A stretch of 64,000 nucleotides of DNA from Trileptium ribeirensis (lineage: Eukaryota > Nematoda > Enoplea > Enoplida > Thoracostomopsidae), in the NCBI GenBank assembly GCA_030248225.1, contig JASANE010028581.1, positions 62,001-126,000 on the forward strand, in the 5' to 3' direction. The translations under genes were made by a program, and so were the position numbers. A model generated the notes under the pieces. It was not told where the DNA came from, did no database searches, and saw only the letters and a list, made by a program, of their open reading frames with translations. Of the stretch, positions 12,384-28,206 are shown piece after piece (positions within the stretch are counted from its first letter, which is position 1; every line of letters begins with the position of its first letter).

Positions 12384-15300
12384 GCAATGGACTGCTGGAT
12401 TCGAAATACCGATGCGTTCAAGATTTTGGTTGTGTCGAAATGCTGCTAAATGCTCTTATGACAATACTAACTAGTACTAACCGCGTTTTTTTACTGCTGC
12501 CATATTAATTTCAACTCATCACTATGCCAAATATTTTATGCCAAGAATCCTTACTGCAGCTAGTCAAATCCGTATATAAATTGCCAAAACCATTTTCAGC
12601 GACAAACTATTGGCATTTATAATAACCCGCGCTGAGATATATATCTATAGCTGCTGGCCCAGCCATTTCTATCATTGACACCAAGCTGTGAAAATTGTTG
12701 GACCAGCCATTATTATTATTATTACAATATGTAGTGGACCAGTTGCTGCTGCAGTTAGCCTGTTAAATGCATATATACATTTCTCCGTCAAATACCTCCA
12801 ACAGCATTGTAGTTAAAACGTAAATTCGTTCGAATCACACGCCGTCAATCTAATAATAACTGGGATAGCATACGTCAGCGTTACTTTGACACAACGTCAC
12901 AACAACCGATCTTTGAGACTACAGATCTTAAAATTATGTCTAATTATTCACATTGTTTACAACTGGACCTACTCCGTGTACTCAAATAGCAGACTGTCAA
13001 ATATCCGCAATATTAATCGTCAATAACCGTAAATTACTTGCGCCCAAAATGATTCATTTTGTCATTTGACTCGTCGTTTACTGGTACGATTCATTCACGC
13101 GGTCATGACACGACTTAACTACAACTGACGCAAAAGCCTCTCGAGCTGCAACATCCAATGACCGGTAACAAACTATTGACTACTGCTACTAATAACGTCG
13201 TCTAGTTTCAATTAGTTTTATAGTTAACACCATGGCGAATACTATGCACGTCTGATGATATGCGGCATCAAATCTATTCATATAGGAATTCTCAGAAAGT
13301 ATACAGTAAAATCTCTTCGAAGCCTCAGATTTGCACTAGTACGCACATTTCCACGAATTTCAACAAAACCTTCCGATATTCACTATGCGGCAATGTAATT
13401 TTTACGAGTTTCGTCATCCCGTGAAGAAATGGCAGATTTGGTTTGATTCAAATGATCACTAATAACCAATGTATTGTATAAAAACAAGAAGGTAACAACT
13501 GTTACAACCCTGAAATATTTGTATTTAAAAGACACTTGTAAATCTAGCGCTCAGCCTTACGGCACTTATATGTTTACCCCCTTTTCCGCCAGCTGTATCA
13601 AGCTGTTCATACTTCGCCATCAGCTCACTGCCTACTTGCACAAACTCAACAGTTTAACAAGGTATCGACCAGCATGAACCGATCTCGATTAGGTCTCACG
13701 AAACCTTTCTCTTGCCAGCGCTTGTCATACTTTTTTACCCTGCAGTTTGTTTCAATCTGCGTGACGGATTGATCTGCTTCGTGACCACGACAGTTGTTGA
13801 CGACGAAAAACACTTCTACTATCTTTCTTTCCGCGATCTACTGAGGCGCGGTTCAACCAGCCAGGCAACGGCGTCTTTCTTACGAAATTTCATCGTTTTA
13901 CTCTATTTTACATTCGCGAGTAATCAGCTCTATGCGTAATGACTACTGTGACACGCAAAACATGTCTAATTGAAGCTAATTTCGTGTGTTGCATTGCATG
14001 ACAACAACAACAACAACGATATGGCAACAGCTTAATGTTTAATGTATGACAACAGCTCGAATGGCAGGCGCACGAGACACTCACTTTCTCGTTGCCAAAA
14101 CTGTCACACGTACTATTATAAATATATACAAAATTTAGATAAAAAGTTGCCGAATCGAAAAATGTCATGAAAAATGCTTTATTCATCTATAGTATAAAAT
14201 ACCTTCAGCGGTGCGTGCGGCATGTGCGAATATCGAATAAAATCGTCAAATAAATGAAATTTTTTGGCATGTGTAAGTTAGCCTAGGAGAGCCATTGTTC
14301 TTGGTTATCATTAACGCTGTAAAACGAGTAAAACCGAAGAATTCGATGATACAAGAAGCGAGAAAACATACTCCGTACGTAAATTTACTTACGTAGCTAA
14401 AAGCTTAATTTGCCACAAGAATACCCTTTCGTATAATGTATTGAATAAAACTGGTTGCCCTTTCAGTATTTTAAAACTACACTATTGAGGCGGTAATACA
14501 GAAAGCGTTTGGATCATGTCAAGTTTCGGCGTTCTGGTGTTAATATAAATAAGGTTTTCCTTTTAAGCCTAGCATGGAGTCACAAATGAATATCAAATTT
14601 TTGTCCTTTCTTTCAGTTGCTACTAATATTTGCCCAATCAAGTACTCAGCCAGAGCTTGCCCCCCCCCCACGTCCCCACTGTAAAAGGCGGCAAACTTGG
14701 AAGGACCATAACTTCTGGAATAAAAACATCACGTTCAGGCTGAGTTCGCTTAGGACAACTATTCTTGTTTACACTATGGTTTCAAGCCAAACATCGCAAA
14801 TCAGCAAACTTGGTATTCAATATTCAAAGCGTTGACAATAAATATTGCTCTAAAACCGACCGACAACAACGACGAATTCGACAAAACAGCCCGACGAAAC
14901 AAAGACACACAAAGAAAGAATAATATTATAGATTTCATCGAAACAATAAACAAACAAGCTAAATGCAAAACAACTAATTCAAGTTAGTTTGTTACAAAGC
15001 ATTTTTTAACGCTTCCCTTGTCGTTACACTAAAAATCGCAAAAGAATTCGTGGCGTCGCAAGCAAATAAAACCCGTTCCTAATTGATGACATTTAAACTT
15101 CACTGGAACAACTATTTTTTCGCAAACTCAACTTTATTTAACCAACTAATTCGGCAATTTTTATGACAATAGACTTTGATATATATGCCGAAAGTGTACT
15201 TTAAGCATTTAAGCATTAAATAAAAGCACAATAATATATTACTGCGAGTTTGGTGATGTTCAGTCATATATATATACGTTTTGTTGCATCTCAGTGAAAT

Positions 15301-18300
15301 TACGTGAACCTGAGACTAAAATATAATTGATCATTAACGCTTTGCTTTTGACACTGTCGCTATCTCTATGGGCGCCGCAAGAGGGCACGGGCGCTGGCCA
15401 CCTCAACACTTTTCGATAGGACGTCCCCGCAATATTCCCTCACTGCCGTCCACTTTTGAGGCCCCTCCGCTATGCGGCGGTAGATTCAGTCTGTACACGC
15501 CGTAGGTTTACGCGCTTCACCGCCACAGCGTGGACGAACAATCGTCGTTCGGAGGCTATTTTTCGCGACTGCGAAAAGGCACTAATCTGCTGCTGTTGTT
15601 TGCTTTTGCCGTTGCGCTAAATTTGACGCTTGTATACATAGTGCTCGTTTCACATCGTCCGAAAACGCCCATAATTTAAACACGTCAAACCCGACAGGAA
15701 CTAATAATAATAGCATATGAAGAAGAAGACGAGGCCCGGCGGTCGGACAACAGAAAGACAACAACAGCAGCTTTTAGTTCGAACATTTGCGCGTGTAATT
15801 ATGCACACCCACCGGGTTATTGGCTATGAAAAAGCTCTGTATACGTAGTGAGTGACCAGCAGTTCTAGCTAGGCGCTACAAAAGAAACGGCACAACCCAT
15901 GAACTACAATCACAATATGTCGTTATCATTTCTGGTTCCGATTTTGAGATATACCACTATATTATTTGCACACAGACATGGCCTTTTAAATCAAGACGTG
16001 GAAATTTTGTCACACCTATTGTGTAAATTACATCGGTGGCACATAGAAATCGAGAACATGGAAGACCAGAGAGACAACTGGCTTCGGGATATCATACGGT
16101 GGATTAACTTGAATCGGATTGGGTCCATGATGACTGCTTGCCGTCTGGGATTGTTGGCGTCCGCGCCGATTACCACTGATGAGTCCACGAATGCATCGAA
16201 TCTATAACTTCACGAGGAAGAAGCCCGGATTATTAATGTAATAGGCGTAAAGCATCAAATGTCTTACTTATTTCAATGTACTTCATATTTATACATATAT
16301 ATGTATATATATGTAAATAGATAAATGCACCCTTGTAGGTAGTTTACATTGTAGATTTATTTTGAAACACTGTTTTTATGCTTTCCCTCTTCCGCGTTAC
16401 AGATAAATTTCAAAAATTTCGGAGCAGATGAGACGGTCGGCGAATCTGCCATCCCTCGTAGAAACGCTGGCGTATATATACATCAGTCAAAGCCTTGACC
16501 AGATTCATTTGTTTTATTGCATATAAATATGTTGGCTTTAGATCCAATCTGTTCCGTAACAATTCGATTATGGCGATGTTCCATCAGATTCGGTGCCGCC
16601 AATTACTGCGCCTGTCCTTTCTTGAGCTTATATAATGAATGATGTCTGAATTATTTCACACTGCATCATCCTATTTGAACCCGATAAAACTTGCGCCACC
16701 CCATCGGACGCCCTGTGAACACGGCTTTAGCAACTGTTGTTTCCCGACGGCAATATTAGATGAACAACACACAAATTGTGCTTTAGGTACAATTGAATTC
16801 ATTTCAAACAAATCAAATTGCAATCATATCTTCATAACTGACCGACGACACATAGAGCGACGGCCCACACTTGGTCTTTGCTGCTGGCACGGGCATTCGT
16901 TCAATCAAAACAGTGATGAAATATGTATGCATATAAAGCGTAGTATGAGTAGGTAACAAACAAAGCGGCTAAAGGTGAAGAACGTTGTGCGAAGCGACAC
17001 CAAACGTCTCAAGAGATCATTGTCGTCGTCGTACATAACACCAACGTCGTGACCAAAGAAAGAATCACAACTGAGTATAAACAAGAAAACATAGACAAAC
17101 GACATCCACGACAAACGTCAGATCTGAAAAACGAAAACTTACCCTCGACAGTCAGAGACAACAACCGACTATATTGAACTATAAAACAGCAAAAACTTGC
17201 TGTATATATATATATAATCCAATTAATCGACAGAATTTCAGACACATTTAAACGTTTGTTCTATACATAATTGCCTAAAATGAGCAGGATCAACAAGTAG
17301 AGCCAAAAACACGAAACTCGACAGCTTACTAAAATATTTATATACACGATTCAAAAGAAATAAAATCTGGGCCGTGTCAAGTTTTCCCACTTTAGCGTAT
17401 CACGCCACGTTTCCTAAGCCTTCGCACTAATTCAGACTGAGCTCACAATTGAAAGTCAAATTTTTGTCTTTCGATCCTCATGCGAAGTATCAGTAACGCA
17501 CCCAGAGAGACGGGTGTCCGGACACCCCCAGATCAGGCCAATAAAAACTTTAATCACCACTCCCACCTTTTTAAAATTATCTCTGTCGAATTTTTAAATA
17601 AAACAGCAGCGTCATTATGACACGAAAAGGCATCAGATCCCTGCCACGACGTCGGACCCCTCCAAAGATAAAATCCTGGTTTGCGACCCTGCATACTCGT
17701 ATTCAAACGATCAACGCTTAGTTTATTTGCTTGCAAGCACAAATATATAACAAATACTGACCATGTATTTCTTATTTATATAAGCAAAGCCGAACCCAAA
17801 CAAGAATATATTTGCCAGCATCCCAAGCTGTAGGGCAACATGTAATAATTGGTCTCTGTTCCCTGCATACCGTCGTTCTCGACTTTACCACACCACTCAT
17901 CTAAAGTTCCAAACCGATTCCTGGCGGTATATATTTCAGGGATCACCTACCGTGGCTGCCATATTAACTGGACTAAATTTATCACTGAGCAATTTCACGA
18001 TTCGAATAACCTGCAGCAGCAAAATACTCCCAGAATTATTTATACATAGTTGTTTTGAATTTCCTTTGCACAAACAACAGCTATGAGTGCTTGTTTGTTA
18101 CTAATAGAAAAAAGTCATGCGGCGATCCGTTCAATGAATGAACGAATGATTGACAAGAGAGAGACAGTGAAAAAACACATTTTTGTTTTCGCCGATGGTT
18201 TCCAGTCACTGCTGCGTGTAGCTGGCTGTTTGGAAACAAAATTTTCCACTTTATCGCGCTTTATTATCAACTGCCGCGTACTCCACCGCAACTAGAAACT

Positions 18301-21300
18301 TATTATTATTATTATTATAAACAACTTTCCAGACACAATATTTGCCGATTCCGCTACGCACGATACGACAACTCTTCACAGCATGACAAACGATTTTGGA
18401 AACCGACATTTTACTGCCGATGTTCTAATGCCCAACTATAATATAGATTTAATCGGAAAAGTGTGACAATAACACGGTCGACCAGCCTTGGCTCCCAATC
18501 GATTAGCGCCACGACGGATATAAGCATTGAAAACAAATAGTGTTAACTAAGTTCAGAAAGCCTTTACAAAGCAAAAGCCACTAACTCGACCAAACTCCGC
18601 TTGGCTATTTTCCAGAATGAGTAAGTTTATGGGATCATGTGAAGTTCCTCAATAAAAAACGGAATCCTCGATATGAATACCATTGGCCAAAAATTTAAAG
18701 TTTAATCATTGTGAACCCAGGCTATGCGTTGGCCTAGAATTGGAAAGCATTATACGATTACTGCAGACGAAAACTTGACATAAAATATTATATGGGGGGG
18801 CTAGTACTTGACGTCATCCAGTTTCCGATATTTATACTATCCCAAAGCTCGATATAAAAATAAACCTTATTCCAACTACAGACTACATAATGCTCTTGCA
18901 ATTCTTTTCCGAATACTGTTGAGCATTGAAACTGCAGATTTTAGAAAATGCTGAATACTTCATTGATTTTATCCCGAAACATATTTACAGCAAAGGCCCA
19001 CAATAATAGTTGTTTGGGAGCAGGGGGTGGAGTTGGGCAAAACAACATCCTATACCAAAAGACAAAACGTACTTAGATTACGTATAAGCTGGCTGCCTTA
19101 CTTTGGCTAAAATCTACTTTCGCATAAAAATCGCTTCCTAAATTAATAATTAACAGTTTCAGGACATTTCATTTTGCATGCCCGCCCACCAAGCCGCGTT
19201 TGATGAAAAAGGTTCCGCTCAACTACTGTCAAGCTAATGACGCTTCAGAAGCCAGCCAACTTGTAACCTTGAATGCATCACCTGTAATAAACTTTCTGCT
19301 CACTGAACGCACATACATATCTGTCATGCCACAACGACAAACTGGTAGTGTCATCCATAGAAATTTTAAAAATATCACCAAACTTCATCTCTTTTTACAT
19401 AGCTCAGCGGGAAACCCAAACATCCCATGTTGTTATAGAGATCGTCTAAACTATTTCACTTTCACATTATTCTACTACATTGTCTTCAATGTCATTAATG
19501 AAGCGTTGATTGCGCAGCCACATGATGATATATCGACTTCATTAAATGCTGAATATGTCCGCTGCTAAATCCATTTACACATTTTTAGTTGAGTAAAAAC
19601 GCTTTTCTAAACGCATGCCGATAGGGCGCATACGGTAAAATCCGATCCCAAAAGCGGCCAGAGGGGCAAATTCCTACCCCATCCATAGTTATTATTATAC
19701 TTGATTTAGACCATTTTTTGCTCTAATACACCATCTCAGGTAAGTTTAGATTGCCGTTTACACTGATACTAGTGAAAATGCGGTCCACCAAGTTATCGAT
19801 TTTATGAATCTTAAACATTTTAACTTTACTAATAACTTGTGAATTGCTCTTATAAAATAATAATTACGGCTTGGATCCGGAGCAGGGGCTGAGTGTTATC
19901 CTGCGCCAGGTCCCAGTCCAGGATTTAATGCCTGCAGTCGGTGCCGATTTTTACACCATAGAGCTGGGGCCGGGTTTTATCCTTAGCTTACGTTGGCTTC
20001 TAATGTACATATAGATAAAACAGAGATCACTTCTGTCGCTGTCGACCTATTGTAAGATAATATTAGATATGAATGTTAATGTTTAAAAACGCCATGCACG
20101 TCAGTGTGCAATTCAAAAGAGTATATATAAATAGTAAGAAACGCGTTGCACTCAAACGGCTTCAGCTGACCATTAATAACTGAAACTAGCGGAATCATAT
20201 TGAAGACTTTAACACTAATATCAAGGGTCAAAATTTGTGTGGGGGCGATAATGGGAACGTACAAAAAAGGGCTGCGCCCGTTCAATTTTACCGTAATTTT
20301 CTCAAAAAATTTATATCGGGGGACAAATTTTTCTGGTCGGGGAGAATAAAACGGGGACATCGAAAATTTGTGGGGAGGGCGCGAACCGGGGGCGAGCTCG
20401 CTGCCAACCAGGAGCGAGCCGACTATGGTGGTGCTCCCACCCCATCCAACACTAGCGATATGTCAGTAAAGCACTAACAAGACATTCAGAAAAACATAAG
20501 TACACTGCGACAGCTTCACTTGCCAATTACAAAATGAATGAGTTATAGCACGGATTAATGATTTTTTTACTGAAGAGCAAGCATGACATCTTGTTACTTA
20601 AGCACATCCAGTCTAAAAATGTGTCGCGGGGCGTTTCACGCTGCCCGTCTGCATTTTAATGAGACTGTTAAAAGGCCCTTTGAACTTCTTGGAAGCTGTC
20701 GCCACTGTCGCCCTGTATTATGCGGGGGCGGTGTGAACATTTTGTCCAAGCTGCATTTCATGGAGCGGGAAAGGGACATTTTCCCCTATATTTCATGGGG
20801 AGGGTGGACAGATTTTTGCACAGTTAAATGTCACTTTTAAAAATTCCGCTTGTTCCATTTCAAATATATTTATGTATCATCGTACAGATATCAATTAATT
20901 TAATTTCTGGCTCGCCTTCCATGGGAAATCACATCTGTTTGAATTTGATACATACATTTTATACGTGGCTTACATTTTAAACCTCGATCCGTGTTAACAC
21001 TACGCTGACAGTTACACATTACGGACCAATCTCGTCACGAATTTTATAATACTCATTCCCTCTTTGTCATAGTTGTTTGTAATATTTTGTTTTCGGCTCT
21101 ATCAATTATATATATATTATTTCAGCAATTACTTTATGTCCAATTGAGTAACCTTCATTCCAAAACCATTATCAGCCTTTTGTATTGTACAATACCAAAT
21201 AATAGCCAGGCCACCCGTGTTGGTCGTCGCGTAGTGACAGTAGCACAATTATTCATACGGCAGCAAATCACCAAATTTTGGGGCCATTTTATTATTATTA

Positions 21301-24300
21301 TTATTATTATTATAAAATAACAGTTTTGCTTCATAAGAATCACCACGTGAGTCAACCCGAGACGCATCTGCAACGGTAGTCGATTAAAAGGCCAAGCCCA
21401 AATACTAAATATATATAGTCTTTGGTTCTTTGGAAAACAAGCTCAAATTTTATTATAGCACAAAAGAACTTTTATCAAATAGCAATTACACATACTTATA
21501 TACGTTTTATAACAATAAACCATTGTATTCGGCATCGTATTTAGCGATTTTCCTTCCGGTATTGGGGTACCACCACTTTCTTACTTCCAATTATAATTTT
21601 ATAACCAATAATAAGTGGTTTGCTTCATGGCCCACAGTCTCCAGGAACAGTCACCAATAGCCACCACAAAAATTACTAATATATGCATACATATTTATGT
21701 ACATATATATTACACATGTATATATTATGTATATCATACCTATATAATCAACAAACAATTTTCTACCGACTCATCGATGCTACGATTTGAAAGCAGAACG
21801 ATGCATACCGTATAAAAACCGAATAACATAACCATAGCTCAAAGACCGTCTCGGAGGGGCGCAGCCAGAGGGAACGCCAGGAGAACAACCCCCAATTTTC
21901 GTCAAAGATATGGCTTTTCCGTTAGGCCCCCCCGCAATTTTTCCCTTTTGGGCCCCTCCGCTTTTGAGTGTGCCGCCGCAGTTCTGAGTGGCGTGCTCTG
22001 CTTGTGGTTTACAGCTGGCACCAGCCGTTTGCACATGATTATCCAGCTGGTCCCAGGGTACCGAGTCACCGGTTATACGTAAAAAACTGTTGTCCCAGCT
22101 GCTCCGTATAGAATTACCGTAAAGCTGTTGCAATAAAGGCCGGCAATTTGTTACGGTGCGAAACCGCTAGGTGTTTGCATCAGCAAATCACCGCAAGATC
22201 GAATACTTTCATGTAGCCATAAACTTAAATATTTTAAATTTGTTACAATTTTTTAATTACGTTAGCCTCGGATAAAATAAAACTATAAACAGGACATTTA
22301 GTCAAAAACATACATATTATATCTCTTGTCAGACTGACCGTTGTACGATTTCGTTCCGCCACGCAGCCGTATAGTGGTCAAACAAATGTGACAACAGCAC
22401 GCATGGAACATAAGTTAGTTTTTGAAAGATTTGCCACCACTTCCTTTCAAACGACAATTCTCCGGCAAACAGAAAGCAACCGATATCGGAGCGTTTTCGT
22501 TATTAAATAGATATTTATCATTTAGTGAGCAGACGTCACAACATCGCCACCATGATCGATTAAAACAATTGATTGAGGTAATATCATCATCATTTCGCTC
22601 TAAAACGCGTACCCCAAAAACATCATCGCGATCGCCCCACGAACAATATCGAATAATCTCTGAGCTCACATTGTGATAATTGCACATACACAAAACTACT
22701 CAGAAATGATTTTAAATCTAAACCTCAAAATGGAGCTTTTGTTCATACATATATACGTACGGATGGACGGTTAAACGGTGACGCAATAAAATTACAACAC
22801 CGATCACTACACACGCTCGCCTTAACTACGCGTACTGCAACGTTTTTCCCAGCTGGATATCGTCGTGATTATAACAGAATTGTTGGGCACATTTGTCTTC
22901 CGACAAAAAACGCATAAAACAACAGTTTGGTATACTGCTGTATAATTGCCGAGTATTGCGGTGCGGAATTGCAGTGCTAGGGATCAGAGAAAGCATCAAA
23001 AATGGTACCAAGCTGCCGCAGGCTTTCCGTCAATGGCGTCACCATTGATCTGAGCTAAGTATAGCGAAAAATCTATGAATCCAGCGAATGATAACAAGCA
23101 CCGCTACATCATACAATATATCAACACAATACATAATGTAATCCGACTGCTGAATACATAATAAGGCAAATTGCTACCTGTTGGATGTAAATAACGATCC
23201 GACGGATAACAAGAAGAAGTGGCGACAACTAACATTTTCGGCGGCCAAAAAAACGATTGACACGGAGCGAGCGGAGTTTCCACTGAGGTCTCCAGAACTA
23301 TGGACCATCGTGAAAGTTTGTTTTTTGTCTGTTTCTGTCATTCATAACTCATCTTAGGATGGATGAAGTTCGGTAATTATTTTTATAAAATAAGTGACGA
23401 GGATGTATCCTGTAGTTGAACGCAATCAGCTGCGACCCCATCTTCAGGGTCAAAATGGTAAAAAACAGGCTTTTACGGTTTTTTTGCTAAACCTCGCCGT
23501 ACTGGTACCATTATTTCGCATCCATATTTTGCGACACAGGCTCTTAACTTTTCAAGCACGCTGGATACAATGGCTTTGCTACTGTAACTTGACTATATTA
23601 AACCTTTTCATGTCGTTCGGCGAGCTCGATTTTCGAAGTGTCGTCCATTTTGATTTGTTTGGGTATATACGTATTGCGCGCATGGTAACAAGAATGGTCT
23701 ATATATAGTTTTTTTTTCAGAACGCTTAATACAATGATTTGGTATTTTGAGTCCAGCTTGCATATTTCAAGTGTTTTCAATGGGTTCACGGTCAATGAAC
23801 CCGATTGCCACAATAGTCTGTCTTTTGTTATTTGGTTACGTATTGCATACCGGTCATCAAGAACTGTATATCTATTATATAAGTATTCCGGGTATTCTGA
23901 ATACAATGGTTTGGTTATCTGAAAACCAGCACAAATACTTGATGCGTTGTCAGTTACTTTCGATAAGTTTAGGGTCGGCGAGGTTTTGGATTTTCAATGT
24001 ATTCAGGATTCAAGGGTTTTTAGGGTTGTACATACGTACATCAAATACAACCTGTTACAGGTGATTAAAATAATTTAAAAAATGAAACTACAATAGCTCC
24101 GTTTCATCATTGCTTGCGAGATACTACTGTATAGTGCTGCTATCGTGCAATCCATGAGTTTGAAAGAACTGAGCTGAAGAATTAATCACACATATGATGC
24201 AGCCACCGATAATACTAGATTTAGTGTGTCCGTAAATTTAGTGATTCAAGTATATAGTACGCAATATATACCAAGCTTAAGAAAGTTGACGCCAAGACGC

Positions 24301-27300
24301 CAGGTATATATGTCTTTCCTTTGAAACCAAAAATACAAGCAATTATCAATCAGTGCTAAACTACAGTTTTGGTGGAACGCTTTTACTTAAAGGGATCACT
24401 GTATCCCAACAACCCAAATCGCTTCAGCAAAGCATGCGATTTTTGGACTTCGAATTGCTTCAATTTCAAATCTTTATGTATCTGTAAACATGTTAAACAA
24501 TGTCACTTTATATAGCGTAAAATGCAGAACTCGTCACAGAAATTCAGTGGATACTGTATGAACCCCAGTGGAGTCCCATTTTGAAACAACCTGCATAGAA
24601 AACTTAAAAGTAACCTTCGGCGGAAATTTTTGACCAAAAACATATAAATGGGTTCCTCAATCTCTGACACTCAATTAATTATTGTTATTACTCAATTACT
24701 GTATACCCTGTTCGTTTCAGGGTTTATGATGATAGCGGATACACTACTTTGATTCAATGAGATGATACAAACCCTATTCCCGAAATCCTGGGTAGGTCCA
24801 TCCTAACGTCGTCGCTATAGTATTTTTCCCGAGACGCCATGCATCTTTACTTGTAGATCGACCATGATTGAAAAGTGATATATATATTCGGAGGGCAGGT
24901 CTACCACACGTCGTGTATAAATTTGATATCAACAATTTTACAACCAGTGTTGAGACAACCGCCATTAAAGTCACAACCACCGAGTTTTTTTTGTTAAAAA
25001 GACGCAATATAAACGCGTTAGTTAGTACTAAGTAGTTGTACATGACTCCACATTATCATCAACGCTGTAGTACATATGTACGTACTAATTTGACAGGTGT
25101 TAAATCGGTCCCCGTTACTTCTATCTCGTACTTGTAGAAAAAACGCATAACTAATATAAACTAACAACTTACATAGTTTATTTAGTTAATATTCATTAGA
25201 GTTGACTGAAACATTGTTAAAATCGTCGTTGTTAAGATTTAAATTCTCATGTAAAACATGCAACGCTTTTTTTGCAACACAAACATGCAGCGCGAGTGTG
25301 TGAAAACGTCTAACAACATATAATATAATACTACTGCAGCAACGAAAAACCTTCATACAGAGTGTCAGGGATGTCGCGGTGTTATGTTACACGATGCAAA
25401 AAAGATCCGATAACAAATTGCATTTTAGCAACCACTACGCGCAAATGTTTACTACAACTCCAAAGTGTTTAAAGTGTTTTACTAAAACACAACCTCCGAC
25501 CCACAGTATATAGATGATAGATACTCAATACGGTTGAGAGAGAGCGAAGACAAAGATGGTAGGAAAAGTAGGCCAACGCCGTATTTATTTCCTTAGTTTA
25601 CAATATGGGCATAATAAATAGCCAGAGCGTTAAAACGAAAAGAACTAGTAAACACAGCCGAAGCAACGACTTTTGATCTGGCTTCGCTAAATAGGGTGGC
25701 AGGGCAGTTTCGATTTCGACCTTTCCTTGTCCCCCTCCAGCTCATGACACCAGCGCTGTAATTTTAACCCCCCTCCCCCGCCAGTTGGTGCCCCCTGGCA
25801 CCTTCGTGTGCCACTAAAAATTACCAGTTTTTTGTCTGATGAGCTAAAAATATTCGAATTTTTAATCCCCAAATCTTCCCCTGAGGGTTTCCCCCATATG
25901 AATTGGACGGAATGGCGCCCAGGTATTATCGGCCTCCCAGTTCCGAACTGAGAGACCTCTCAGATCATACCACCTGGTATAATTTTAGTTGTTTGTCGGT
26001 CCCAGTTGATTGCCCTGCGACCCAAAGATTGTTGGACAAATTATTTTTCGCAATAGCAATCAGCCTTTTTCTGTTTAACCACAAAATTACGGCTTATTAG
26101 CCTAAGATTAAAAGATTGAGGAATTGTGTAATTTATTTAGACAATGCAGTATTAGCCCGAATTCTCTGGTACTGTGCTCTTTCCTCCAGGAGACCAGTCT
26201 CCATGCACTTCACCGCTGGCTAATTCTTTTAACTATTGAAATTCATGCTTGTATTTATCATTGCTGATGAAATAAATGCCTATCATAACAGGTATGTGGT
26301 AGCGGTGAGTAAGTCATTGCCTAAGATTCAGGCTCGCTATGACGATATTAACATAAAACTTAACACCCGGTACGCTGACAGTATATATATAGGTTTCCTT
26401 GATAAACTTTGATTGACTGATGAACCTATTAAGCTAATATGGTTCCTAAACCGGTTCAATCTGTTCATGGAGTAACTACCTATTTTCGTTTTTGACAAAC
26501 AATTATTTGAAAAAACTCGTGGGTGTCACTGACAACTGATTGAGCTCGTTTTCGCACCATTTTACGCAGTTCTGCAATGCGCATAGATGAATTATATTAA
26601 ACTATACATATATACATTTATACATAAAATTTTGACCCGAAATTTGCGGCACTACGGCAACCACGGGTACCCAAAAAATCGGCTAAAAATTCATCATAAA
26701 TACGGTCTCCAAACATATTTTGGAAACCCCTCGATGAGTTCACGATCTTCAAATTAACACTCAATCTTCAAAATTGAATCATTTCGAACCGGGGCGTAAA
26801 AACGAAACAACCCAGATTGTTGACCAGACTAGCAAAATACGAATTCACCATTTCTATAGTTTTGTTGTAATTGTAAAATACATGATTTTCGTGCATTTGT
26901 TCAACAGTTTTCAATATTCATCTCCACTTGTCTATTCATATCCTGTAGTAACTATCTTTATTAAGTCCAGACGTTCGTTGTTCCGCGAACTAACCGCAAA
27001 AACTTATCAAACTAAAAATATCTATCTTGCACGTCTAAATTTTTTCCTGCCATACTGTCACCGTCGCCATCACACCGTTCAGTTATTGAAGCACGGATCA
27101 TCAAAATTCCATCCTAAATGTTTCAAGGTCTCCTCCACCAAAATAATTATTTTTGTCATTGTCAGTCAATAACGAGAACAATTATATATATATAAACCAG
27201 TGAAAATTGGATTTCCTAAATCTTGTTAATAATAATTCGTTTCGTCGTTTTCAAATAGTTTTGCTTTTGCTATCCCAAACTTCTGCAGCATTAAATATCT

Positions 27301-28206
27301 TTAAGTTTCATTTTTTTATTTTCTCCCTCTAAAATATAGTTAATAAAATAATTATGTATAATTGGATTGGTTTTCTGATATAAGTACAGCCTGATCTACG
27401 TTGAACATGGTATATATATCAAACAATTTCACTATGACACTGCCCCCGACGCTTATTATGCGTTGCTGAAATTAAAACCGGTAGGTAGGTAGTATAGGTA
27501 GCACATCAATAATTTCAGCTTAAACGCAATAAAATTAGTGTTCCTATTTAAAGCCACAACACTTATGTACCTCGGATTTGTACAAATGATGACTAACTCT
27601 GTCCCTCACCTTTCAAAACTAAAATGATTGTTATCAAAAATTATGACGTTCCAACAATACATATAATATAGATTACATATTTAAATATATATATATAATA
27701 TTTTATGACAATTTCGAATCATTTTGTAAATAATCGGACTAAGCAAGCACCCTCGACTGTCACAGCCTGAATTCCGGATCACAAGGCCGTCATTTGCTTT
27801 CAATTCAATCAACACCATCCAAAATTTTAATTTTGTTTTGTTCAACGTTTTACACCACTAATATAAATCGAATATATATAGTTGAATAATCCAAAAATAT
27901 GCTGTTACTGCTTTCAGAAAAAAATTCTATTCATCAGTCGCTACGCTACAAAACTGACGGCACTGCTATTTTAGTTCGTCGAGTTTGTCACCATTTTTCA
28001 ACGACACTCCTCGAACAATATTTAACAATCATTTTCACGCCCTTTTTATTAATTACTATTGTTATATTCAGCCACAAAATAGATGTTTTTCAATAATATG
28101 AAACCACCATTAAACATAATTATATTCTATTATATATCTATTAAAAGAGATAGGTGCCAAATTTTTACATTTATTACTTCGATGAAGATTATTCATCATC
28201 GCCAAT
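12384..28206. other. Long stretch with no supported gene
   Basis: No exon or known family could be recognised. Items seen: a C-run at about 14660; a GC-richer patch at 15360-15560; the longest free-standing ORFs at 15899-16207, 16639-16956, 19200-19568 and 26774-27172 (102 to 132 codons, no recognisable domain); an ATT microsatellite at 21289-21315. GC-rich patches at 19870-19980, 20230-20450, 21850-21970 and 25690-25900 contain words such as GGGGCGCAGCCAGAGG and look like worn DNA-transposon fragments. Confidence 0.4.
21289..21315. repeat. (ATT)n microsatellite
   Basis: A run of about nine ATT units is followed by TATAAAATAA. A shorter run of the same type occurs at about 18300. Confidence 0.9.

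Noticed and set aside
15582..15764. 60-codon minus-strand ORF resembling a signal peptide, considered as the Eph first exon
   Set aside because: It lies about 45 kb downstream of the ligand-binding exons on the same strand, so it cannot be the upstream exon.
15899..16207. 102-codon plus-strand ORF with a helical-looking middle
   Set aside because: No recognisable domain, no splice or promoter context, and ORFs of this length are expected by chance in 64 kb of six-frame sequence.
19200..19568. 122-codon ORF
   Set aside because: No domain, no repeats, and composition like the surrounding non-coding DNA.
22422..22676. 84-codon plus-strand and 92-codon minus-strand overlapping ORFs
   Set aside because: Neither strand shows a recognisable motif or matching splice sites.
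26774..27172. 132-codon ORF, one of the longest outside transposons
   Set aside because: Sequence is dominated by residues expected from AT-rich DNA and has no family resemblance.
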